A stretch of DNA of 64,000 bases from Marinobacterium sp. (GTDB lineage Bacteria; Pseudomonadota; Gammaproteobacteria; Pseudomonadales; Balneatricaceae). The position numbers were made by a program, and so were the translations under genes. Location: positions 1-64,000 of the forward strand of contig JAOXSF010000149.1 in assembly GCA_025800125.1 (NCBI GenBank), in the 5' to 3' direction. This document shows, piece by piece, positions 29,170 to 36,289 of this stretch (the first letter of the stretch is position 1; every line of letters starts with the position of its first letter). Below the pieces are notes generated by a model. The model saw only the letters and a list, made by a program, of their open reading frames with translations, was not told the origin of the DNA and made no database searches.

Positions 29170-29958
29170 GTGCCTGTTTCAAACCAAGAGGTTAAAAAGC
29201 TTTATGGGAAGGCTGGTGGGAGGTGTAGTATTTGTGAAGAAAGTGTTTTTCATAATGATGTTCATATTGGTGAGATGGCCCATATAATAGCGAGAAAAAG
29301 CAAAGGTGCGAGAGGAGAGGTAAAATATAATGGTGACATTAATTCATATGAAAATCTAATTTTACTCTGTGCCAATCATCATACGGAAGTTGATAAAAAC
29401 CCACTAATCTATACTGTTGAAAAGCTCCACGAAATAAAGTCTAATCATGAAGCTAAAGTAGACAGCCCTTTTGGATTTTCAAAAGATAGAAAAAATGACG
29501 TATTATTTCTTGAACTTTTTTTTAAAAGAGTTCCTTTTACTAGGCTTCGACTTTTTGTTGAAAGTCTTCCTCATCGTGTAAACACGAGATTGACTGAGGT
29601 TGGAACCATCTTCAACGCTATAACTGTTGATAGACCTCATTTATATCCATTAAAGGACAGGGAGTTATTTAGGCTTTTTTCAAATTTTATTGATAGCTAT
29701 TATTCTCTTTGGGGAGTAGTATCTGGCCATAGCCATGACCTTAATGGTTGTTCGAGCTGTAACTTTGATGTTCCAGATCCAAATGGATGGATTATGATTA
29801 GAAAAAACAATCTTTCATTTTACGAATATGGTAATTTATGTGAGAGTCTTGAAGAAAAGCAGAGTACTTTTGTAAAAAGCTATTATGATTTCATGAGTTA
29901 TGTAACTGATCAATATGAAGAAGTTGATGTAGATTCCTATGAGCCTATTAAATTATAG
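29170..29958 (+). CDS. HNH endonuclease-domain protein
   Basis: A 262-residue protein that starts with GTG behind AAGGAG. The first 100 residues form an HNH nuclease fold: CSIC zinc ligands, EMAHIIARKSKGARG with the catalytic His, and NLILLCANHHTEVDKNP with Cys and the His pair. The remaining 160 residues are rich in aromatic and charged residues and match nothing I know; they may bind a target or partner. The gene is far more AT-rich than the flanking operons, a sign of transfer. It stands alone with its own terminator. Defence or restriction is plausible but unproven. Confidence 0.8.
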   Translation: MPVSNQEVKKLYGKAGGRCSICEESVFHNDVHIGEMAHIIARKSKGARGEVKYNGDINSYENLILLCANHHTEVDKNPLIYTVEKLHEIKSNHEAKVDSPFGFSKDRKNDVLFLELFFKRVPFTRLRLFVESLPHRVNTRLTEVGTIFNAITVDRPHLYPLKDRELFRLFSNFIDSYYSLWGVVSGHSHDLNGCSSCNFDVPDPNGWIMIRKNNLSFYEYGNLCESLEEKQSTFVKSYYDFMSYVTDQYEEVDVDSYEPIKL

Positions 29959-30093
29959 ACCTTAGATTATAGGGTTAAAATAGGGTGTTTATAGCTTTAT
30001 ATTACGAGGGATTCATAGTTCTGTTTTACCCGTTTATTCACAGATCTGCGTATTAACGCTGATAGTGTTTCTCGTTATGGATAGTTTAAACTA

Positions 30094-30119
30094 GGCAGCT
30101 GAGAATCAGTTGCCGTTTT
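30094..30119 (+). terminator. Terminator after the HNH gene
   Basis: GGCAGCTGA (30094-30102) and TCAGTTGCC (30106-30114) pair over 9 bp with one G-T pair around GAA, followed by GTTTTA. It lies 135 bp after the HNH stop. Confidence 0.6.
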
Positions 30120-30188
30120 ATAGCTAACTAATCTATGAAATTCGCTTGAATACTGCGCTCTTACTTGTCTACAACTCCTGTCCTGCCT

Positions 30189-30229
30189 AAACTCCAACTG
30201 TACAGAAACTATCCGTACAGTTGGAGTTT
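30189..30229. promoter_or_regulatory. Perfect 15-bp inverted repeat before the toxin-antitoxin remnant
   Basis: AAACTCCAACTGTAC (30189-30203) and its exact complement (30215-30229) flank an 11-base spacer and end 3 bp before the antitoxin ATG. This is where a self-regulated antitoxin would bind, so I read it as the surviving operator. Confidence 0.65.
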
Positions 30230-30232
30230 ACT

Positions 30233-30494
30233 ATGGCTATAACCCGATTAGATTTCAGGCTTGATGAAGATATTAAAGCCAGGGCAGAGAAAGCGTCTGC
30301 ACTGCTTGGGATGAAGAGTTTGACAGAATATGTAGTGCGGTTGATGGATGAAGACTCTGCGCAGGTGATTGCAGAGCATCACCGTTGCAGACGATGTGTT
30401 TGAGCGTTTCACCAAAGCGTGTGAACAAGCCCGAAAACCAAACAAAGCGCTGCGCGATGCATTGGCTTTTACGGAGAGGGGCAGAGTTTTATGA
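30233..30494 (+). pseudogene. Frameshifted DUF1778 (TacA-like) antitoxin
   Basis: The ATG at 30233 opens a ribbon-helix-helix antitoxin of the DUF1778 family: ITRLDFRLDEDIKARAEKAS and SLTEYVVRLMDEDS are typical. After the codons for IAEHH the frame is lost, and the family's C-terminus (ITVADDVFERFTKACEQ, then KPNKALRDAL) continues in another frame to TGA 30494. A small deletion near 30380 explains this. The frameshifted product would keep the DNA-binding part but lose the toxin-binding tail. Confidence 0.85.
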
Positions 30495-30570
30495 TGACTG
30501 ATAAAAAACTGCCTATAGTTTGGTGTCTATGTTTATGCCGATGAAAACCGTGGCGCAGTTATTTGACTGA
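30491..30570 (+). pseudogene. Internally deleted GNAT (TacT-like) toxin remnant
   Basis: The ATG at 30491 overlaps the antitoxin stop, as toxin genes of this pair do. Only about a dozen N-terminal codons remain, and the sequence then jumps to the family's C-terminal segment MFMPMKTVAQLFD ending at TGA 30570. About 140 codons of acetyltransferase core are missing, so no active toxin can be made. Confidence 0.75.
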
Positions 30571-30576
30571 TAACTA

Positions 30577-31692
30577 TCACCTCTCCACAGAAAACCCACT
30601 AAACACATTACTATCCTGCGTCATCAGCTGCATCAGCCTTGGATGAACAAACAGTTTCTCTTTACCAGAACTCACTTCCTGTAGCACACCGCATTCAACC
30701 AGTTGTTTCAGATAGTTTGAAGCGGTCTGACGCTTGGCAATATTCTGTTCAACCAAGTTGTTAATACGGCAGTATGGCTGTTCAAAAATCAGCTGAACCA
30801 GCTCATAGCTGTATATTTTCGGTAGTGTTGCGCGAATATAGTCAGTGGTTTGTTCCATCAGAGCTTTGATGGCTGCAATTTTTTCACAGGTCCATACCGC
30901 TGTTTCTTCTACACCCTTAAGCATAAACAGTAGCCAGGCTTCCCAACTCTGTTCGCGGGTAACCTGGTTTAACAGTCGGTAATAGTCCTGCTTGTTATGC
31001 ACAATAAAACGGCTGAGATACAGGATCGGCAAGGTTAATAAATCCTGCTCGATAAGGTACAGCACATTCAGAATACGGCCAGCACGGCCATTGCCGTCAT
31101 AGAATGGATGAATCGCTTCAAACTGATAGTGGCTGACGGCCATTTTAATCAGTGGGTCAAGATCATCCTCTGCATGCAGGAAGCGCTCCCAGTTGGTTAG
31201 CAGGTCACGAATTACCGCCTCACCAGTGGGTGGTGTGTACACAATTTCCCCGGTTGTCTGGTTACCAATCACGGTGCCCGGTACTTTGCGCACATTCATT
31301 TCACAGTTTTTAAGGGTGCTGCAAATCTCTACCGCTGTTGCAGTGCAAAGTGGTTTGCGTTCAAGCTGCACAAACCCTTGGTACAGGGCAGTTCTGTAAC
31401 GAAGGGCTTCCTTGGTGGCGTGGTCTGCACCTTTATCTTCATGGGCAAACTGAAACAGGCGATCTGTAGTGGTGACAATGTTCTCAATCTCAGAACTGTC
31501 TTTCGCTTCCAGCAATGGCAGCAGGTTGATCAACATGCTCTGGTTTGGAATCAGCTCTCCGGCCTGCTTCAACTCTGCCAGTGCAGCACGGGCAGCAATA
31601 CAGGCTTTCAGTACGGCACGGGTTTCCAGCAGATCAGCATCGGGTGGCAACAGGGGGAGCTGGTTGTACGGCTGATCGGTATGCCAGTTCAT
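30577..31692 (-). CDS. Fic-domain AMP-transferase with N-terminal inhibitory motif
   Basis: A 371-residue Fic protein. The catalytic loop [12 protein letters not shown] (His195 to Arg206) is intact, so it should transfer AMP or a related group to protein hydroxyls. An N-terminal inhibitory motif is visible as Ser66-x-x-x-Glu70-Asn71 (SSEIEN), as in class II Fic proteins that hold themselves inactive. The C-terminal third (about 290-360) looks like a winged helix. It stands alone, convergent with the toxin-antitoxin remnant, and its promoter region contains nested inverted repeats. The target is unknown. Confidence 0.9.
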   Translation of the reverse strand: MNWHTDQPYNQLPLLPPDADLLETRAVLKACIAARAALAELKQAGELIPNQSMLINLLPLLEAKDSSEIENIVTTTDRLFQFAHEDKGADHATKEALRYRTALYQGFVQLERKPLCTATAVEICSTLKNCEMNVRKVPGTVIGNQTTGEIVYTPPTGEAVIRDLLTNWERFLHAEDDLDPLIKMAVSHYQFEAIHPFYDGNGRAGRILNVLYLIEQDLLTLPILYLSRFIVHNKQDYYRLLNQVTREQSWEAWLLFMLKGVEETAVWTCEKIAAIKALMEQTTDYIRATLPKIYSYELVQLIFEQPYCRINNLVEQNIAKRQTASNYLKQLVECGVLQEVSSGKEKLFVHPRLMQLMTQDSNVFSGFSVER

Positions 31693-31706
31693 GTTTAAAT
31701 TTCCTT

Positions 31707-31783
31707 AAAATTTCGACATATCTTGTGGATGTGTCAGTTTATGTCGATGGTATCGACATAACAATTTTATATGTCGAAATTTT
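31707..31783. promoter_or_regulatory. Nested inverted repeats of TCGACATA before the fic gene
   Basis: AAAATTTCGACATAT (31707-31721) and its exact complement (31769-31783) flank an inner palindrome TTATGTCGAT-GGT-ATCGACATAA (31739-31761). A further TTTCGACAC lies at 31791-31799. The shared core TCGACATA occurs four times in 77 bp directly upstream of fic, which looks like a multi-site operator. Confidence 0.7.
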
Positions 31784-31822
31784 CGCGTTTTTTCGACACG
31801 TCCTGTATAGCTCGTAACCGTC

Positions 31823-32617
31823 TCAACCCGCCCGATACCCCAGTTCTGCTGAAATCGCTGCTGCTGTATCCAGTAGCTGACAGGTGATCTCGCGGTGGAT
31901 ATTTTCATCCTGCAACATAATATCTGGCCCGGATACATTGATCGCGGCAACCACTTCACTGGCGTAGTTATAGATGGGGGTTGCCATGGCGGTGGCGAAG
32001 TCAGACTGACTGACGGTGTAGCCCTGGCCGGTTTCTTCCTTTATACGCTGGCGCAGTTCTGGCAGGTTTTGCGGGTTATGTTGCGCCACGCCATCCAGCT
32101 GGGTACCCAGGTAAAGCTGGCCCAGCGCTTCATCACTGATACCACTGAGCAGCGCGCGGCCCAGTGCATTGGCGTGACAGGGCAGACGGGTGCCGATCGG
32201 TACATTCACCGACAGCCGCTGTGATGCCAGCGCACGGTAGATATAAATGGTATCGCGGCCATCGCGAATGGCCAGGTGGCAGGAAACCGAAGTGGCATCG
32301 CGCAGCTGATTCAGGTGCGGTGCAGCCACATCCACCATATCGCGGCTGGCGAGGAAGGTGTAACCCCGCGATACCACCGCCGGGCCCAGTTCATAAGTGT
32401 TGCGCGCCACCTTGGCCAGATACTGCATATCGGTCAGTGTCTGCACAATGCGGTAGATCGAAGAGGTGGTGACGCCCAGCTGCTCGGCAAAGTCATTGGT
32501 GCTGAGCACCCGCTGCTGCGGGCTGAACATCTCGATAATACTCAACCCCCGGGCCAGTGCCGGTACGGTGTAATCCTTTTCCGGGGCTGTGGGGCTTTGC
32601 TGTGCTGCGCGACTCAT
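31823..32617 (-). CDS. IclR-family regulator of the sarcosine/one-carbon genes
   Basis: From ATG 32617 the protein has 264 residues: an IclR winged helix-turn-helix (about 15-75; RGLSIIEMFSPQQRVLS, then TTSSIYRIVQTL) and a ligand-binding domain (about 90-260; GTRLPCHANALGRALLS). I prefer 32617 because GGAG lies 8 bases upstream; the frame is open to 32719. The gene is divergent from purU, so purU-folD-sox is the likely regulon. Sarcosine or a related methylamine may be the ligand, which is inference. Confidence 0.88.
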   Translation of the reverse strand: MSRAAQQSPTAPEKDYTVPALARGLSIIEMFSPQQRVLSTNDFAEQLGVTTSSIYRIVQTLTDMQYLAKVARNTYELGPAVVSRGYTFLASRDMVDVAAPHLNQLRDATSVSCHLAIRDGRDTIYIYRALASQRLSVNVPIGTRLPCHANALGRALLSGISDEALGQLYLGTQLDGVAQHNPQNLPELRQRIKEETGQGYTVSQSDFATAMATPIYNYASEVVAAINVSGPDIMLQDENIHREITCQLLDTAAAISAELGYRAG

Positions 32618-32903
32618 ATGGGTTCTCCAGGCCGGTGGGCCGAATGTCGGCATCATACGGCCACTTTCTTCAGATATGAATTTTTTTGTCTTTATATAAA
32701 TGAATGGTGCAGATTTCAATCTGAATCTGTATTTTTTCTTGCTATATAAAATAAACCATCATATTTTTCCCTTCTAAGGCGAGCGCAGCCGCTTAATAGC
32801 TGCCAGATCTTTCGCCTGTGAACTTAATATTTCATATATGAAGCCATGTCTGGCGCTGCATATGAAAACATACTCACCTGACGGAGACCAAAGGGCTGTC
32901 ATC

Positions 32904-33776
32904 ATGACTAACGACACTTCCAAGCCACATCAGTTTGTTCTTAAGGCTACCTGTAAAGCGAGCAGCGGTATTGTTGCGGCAGTTACAACTTTCCTGTCTG
33001 AGCGTGGCTGCTACATCAGCGAGCTGTCTCAGTTTGATGACCACGATACCGGCCGCTTCTTTATGCGCGCGCTGTGCCATGTGGAATCCGGTGATGCCCA
33101 GCTGGCCGACCTGGAAGAACAGTTCCCGCAAGTGGCTGATCAGTTTGAGATGCAGTGGCAGCTGGCAGCGGCCAGTACGCCTACCAAGGTGCTGATTATG
33201 GTCAGCAAGTTCGACCACTGTCTGGATGACCTGCTCTACCGTCTGCGCAAAGGCGAGCTGAATATGGAGGTGACTGCGGTTGTCTCCAACCACCTGGACC
33301 TGCGTCCGATGGCCGAGCGTGAAGGTATCCGCTTTATCTACCTGCCGGTCACCAAAGAGAACAAGCGCGAGCAGGAACTGGCACTGCTGGACATTGTTGA
33401 AGAAACCGGCACCGAGCTGGTGGTACTGGCCCGCTACATGCAGATTCTGTCTGACAACCTGTGTAAAGAGCTGCATGGCCGCGCCATCAATATTCACCAC
33501 TCCTTCCTGCCCGGCTTCAAGGGTGCCAAGCCATACCACCAGGCACACGAGCGCGGTGTGAAACTGATCGGTGCTACTGCGCACTACGTGACCTGTGATC
33601 TGGACGAAGGCCCGATCATCGAGCAGGCGGTACAGCAGGTTGACCACAGCTATGCACCAGATGCACTGGTCGCCGTAGGCCGTGATACCGAAACCCAGGC
33701 GCTGGCGAAAGCGGTGAAACTGCACATTGAGCAGCGCGTGTTCCTGGATGGCAACAAGACTGTAATCTTCAAATAA
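32904..33776 (+). CDS. purU: Formyltetrahydrofolate deformylase
   Basis: A 290-residue enzyme that splits 10-formyl-THF into formate and THF. An N-terminal ACT domain (about 8-85; [20 protein letters not shown]) is followed by a formyltransferase-type catalytic domain with [29 protein letters not shown] and ATAHYV segments that carry the conserved Asn-His-Asp set. It starts at ATG 32904; an in-frame ATG at 32838 adds 22 residues without support. With FolD it drains the one-carbon unit released by sarcosine oxidase. Confidence 0.95.
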   Translation: MTNDTSKPHQFVLKATCKASSGIVAAVTTFLSERGCYISELSQFDDHDTGRFFMRALCHVESGDAQLADLEEQFPQVADQFEMQWQLAAASTPTKVLIMVSKFDHCLDDLLYRLRKGELNMEVTAVVSNHLDLRPMAEREGIRFIYLPVTKENKREQELALLDIVEETGTELVVLARYMQILSDNLCKELHGRAINIHHSFLPGFKGAKPYHQAHERGVKLIGATAHYVTCDLDEGPIIEQAVQQVDHSYAPDALVAVGRDTETQALAKAVKLHIEQRVFLDGNKTVIFK

Positions 33777-33786
33777 GGTGAGCGAC

Positions 33787-34695
33787 ATGGCCCGACTGAT
33801 AGATGGCAAACAGCTGTCGGCCCAGGTGCTGGATACGGTCGCCACCGAGGTTCAGCAGCTCAAGGCCGAGCACAGTGTCACCCCGGCGCTGGCAGTGGTG
33901 CTGGTGGGGGATGACCCGGCCAGCCATGTCTATGTGCGTAACAAGGTGCGCAGTGCTGGCAATGCCGGTATTCGCTCCATTGAGCACCGGCTGGATGCCG
34001 ATACCGACCAGCAGACGCTGAACGCGCTGATCGACAACCTCAACAACGACCCGGACGTACACGGCATTCTGGTACAGCTGCCACTGCCTGCGCAGCTGGA
34101 TGAAGACCAGATTATCGCCGCCATCCACCCGGATAAGGATGTGGACGGTTTCCACCCGCTCAATGTCGGGGCGCTGGCGTCCGGTCAGTCGGGCCTGGTG
34201 CCCTGCACACCACTGGGCAGCATGATCATGCTGCAACAGGTGCATGACGATCTCAGTGGTAAACATGCGGTGGTGATTGGCCGTTCCAATATCGTCGGTA
34301 AGCCGATGGCAGCACTGCTGCTACAGGCCAATTGCACCGTCTCTGTTGTGCATTCCCGCACCCGCAATATCGAAGCGCTGTGCCGTCAGGCTGACATTGT
34401 GGTCGCGGCGGTGGGCCGTGCCGAGCTGGTTAAAGCGGACTGGATCAAACCGGGCGCCACGGTGATCGATGTGGGCATCAATGCGGTTGAGGTCGAGGGC
34501 AAGCGCAAGCTCAAAGGCGATGTCGATTTTGCCGCCGTTGAGCCGCTGGCCGGTGCCATTACCCCGGTGCCGGGCGGCGTCGGGCCGATGACCATCGCCT
34601 GTCTGATGAAGAACACCTTGACTGCTGCCCGTCGCCAGCTGTCAGCAGGTGATACAGATAAATCCAACCCGGCTGTTGCAGTCGGGCAATCCTGA
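33787..34695 (+). CDS. folD: Methylenetetrahydrofolate dehydrogenase/cyclohydrolase
   Basis: A 302-residue bifunctional enzyme that converts 5,10-methylene-THF to 10-formyl-THF through methenyl-THF. Motifs seen: [14 protein letters not shown] (active-site Lys), [27 protein letters not shown] and [15 protein letters not shown]. The ATG at 33787 has AAGGTG six bases upstream; a GTG at 33778 is also in frame. It lies 10 bp after purU. The copy here is dedicated to sarcosine-derived carbon; a housekeeping folD may exist elsewhere. Confidence 0.95.
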   Translation: MARLIDGKQLSAQVLDTVATEVQQLKAEHSVTPALAVVLVGDDPASHVYVRNKVRSAGNAGIRSIEHRLDADTDQQTLNALIDNLNNDPDVHGILVQLPLPAQLDEDQIIAAIHPDKDVDGFHPLNVGALASGQSGLVPCTPLGSMIMLQQVHDDLSGKHAVVIGRSNIVGKPMAALLLQANCTVSVVHSRTRNIEALCRQADIVVAAVGRAELVKADWIKPGATVIDVGINAVEVEGKRKLKGDVDFAAVEPLAGAITPVPGGVGPMTIACLMKNTLTAARRQLSAGDTDKSNPAVAVGQS

Positions 34696-34709
34696 ACATC
34701 GGAGGGCCT

Positions 34710-35957
34710 ATGCCTTTCTCACTCCTGAAATACGGTCTGAAAAACGACTATCCGTTTGAGCGGGATGCCGATCTGCCTGCACCAACCGAGTTAAAGCCGA
34801 GCTACGACGTAGTGATCATCGGCGGCGGTGGTCATGGCGTGGCAACCGCCTATTACCTGGCCAAATATCACGGTATCACCAATGTGGCGGTGCTGGAAAA
34901 AGGTTATCTGGGCGGCGGTAATACTGCCCGTAATACCGCGGTTATCCGCTCTAACTACCTGACCTCTGAGGGCGTAAAGTTCTACAGTGAGTCAGTGAAG
35001 ATGTTTAAAGAACTCTCCAACGAGTTCGATTTCAACATCATGTATTCCCAGCGTGGTCAACTGACGCTGGCCCATACCGACGCCACCGTGCGTGCTTTCC
35101 GTCAGCGCGCTGAAGTGAATAAACACTTCGGCGGTAACACCGAGCTGATCGGCCCGCAGGAAATCAAAGAGCTGGTACCCACGCTGAATATGAACCCGGC
35201 CCATATGCCGGTACTGGCCGGTCTGTGGCATATGGACGGCGCAACCGCCCGTCATGATGCCGTGGCCTGGGGTTACGCCAAAGGCGCGACCCAGCGCGGT
35301 GTTGAGTTGCACCAGCTGACTGAAGTCACCGACGTGATCGTCGAAAACGGCAAGGTAACCGGGGTGAAAACCAACCGTGGCACCGTGCAGTGTGGTTGCG
35401 CAATTCAGGCCGTCGCCGGGCACAGCTCACTGATGGCCGCCAAAGCCGGTTTCCGTATGCCAATCACCACCTACCCGTTGCAGGCGATGGTCACCCAGCC
35501 GGTGAAACCGTTCCTCGACCCGCTGGTCAGCTCGTCGGCATTGCACTGCTATGTTCAGCAGACCGGCCGTGGCGAGATTGTATTTGGCGGCGGTTCTGAC
35601 CCTTACCCGCTGTACAACACCCGCTCTACGCTGGAACTGAAAGAGAGCCTGCTGGCACATGCGATTGAAATGTTCCCGTTTATGGCCAACCTGCGGCTGA
35701 TGCGCCAATGGGCCGGTATTACTGATATGACGTCTGACTACAGCCCGATCATGGGGCTGTCACCGGTCGAGAACTACTACCTGGATGCAGGCTGGGGCAC
35801 CTGGGGCTTCAAGTCGACACCGATCTGCGGCAAGACCATGGCCGAGCTGGTGGCTAGCGGTGGCAAGGTGCCAGAGCTGATTGCACCGTTCGCCATGGAC
35901 CGCTTTGATGTGTTCCGTCAGGTCAACGAGATGGGCGCGACAGCGGCCAGCCACTGA
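34710..35957 (+). CDS. soxB: Sarcosine oxidase subunit beta
   Basis: A 415-residue FAD subunit of heterotetrameric sarcosine oxidase. The dinucleotide-binding VVIIGGGGHGVATAYYLA lies near residue 35, and GNTARNTAVIRSNYLT and WAGITDMTSDYSPIMG are as in known SoxB. This subunit oxidises sarcosine to glycine and holds FAD and covalent FMN. GGAGGG precedes the ATG. It is first of four sox genes in the usual B-D-A-G order. Confidence 0.96.
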   Translation: MPFSLLKYGLKNDYPFERDADLPAPTELKPSYDVVIIGGGGHGVATAYYLAKYHGITNVAVLEKGYLGGGNTARNTAVIRSNYLTSEGVKFYSESVKMFKELSNEFDFNIMYSQRGQLTLAHTDATVRAFRQRAEVNKHFGGNTELIGPQEIKELVPTLNMNPAHMPVLAGLWHMDGATARHDAVAWGYAKGATQRGVELHQLTEVTDVIVENGKVTGVKTNRGTVQCGCAIQAVAGHSSLMAAKAGFRMPITTYPLQAMVTQPVKPFLDPLVSSSALHCYVQQTGRGEIVFGGGSDPYPLYNTRSTLELKESLLAHAIEMFPFMANLRLMRQWAGITDMTSDYSPIMGLSPVENYYLDAGWGTWGFKSTPICGKTMAELVASGGKVPELIAPFAMDRFDVFRQVNEMGATAASH

Positions 35958-35980
35958 CCCCTTAAGCGAGGAGCGATGAA

Positions 35981-36289
35981 ATGAAAATTATGCCGTGTCC
36001 GCTTAATGGACCCCGCAATATCAGCGAATTTGTCCACGGTGGCGAAGTGCGCGAGATGCCGAACCCGATCAGCTGTACTGATCGTGAGTGGGCCGAGTAC
36101 GTGTTCTATTCCGATAACCAGGCGGGCATCGTCACCGAGTGGTGGCTGCATGCGGCGTCCGGCTACTGGTTTATTGCCGAGCGCCACACCGTGACCGACG
36201 AAATTATCCGTACCTATGATCCGTCTGAAATTTTTAAAGAGCGGGTCGAGTTCAGTGCAGAACCGGCCACTGAGGAGGTAAGCGCATGA
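35981..36289 (+). CDS. soxD: Sarcosine oxidase subunit delta
   Basis: A 102-residue zinc-binding subunit. The cysteine near the start (MPCPLNGPRNISEF) and the WWLHAASGYWFIAERHT segment are typical. It stabilises the complex. AGGAG precedes the start and the stop overlaps soxA by four bases. Confidence 0.95.
   Translation: MKIMPCPLNGPRNISEFVHGGEVREMPNPISCTDREWAEYVFYSDNQAGIVTEWWLHAASGYWFIAERHTVTDEIIRTYDPSEIFKERVEFSAEPATEEVSA

Noticed and set aside
32874-33845. A 323-codon minus-strand frame over purU
   Set aside because: Antisense shadow of a well-conserved gene; no domain, no start signal.
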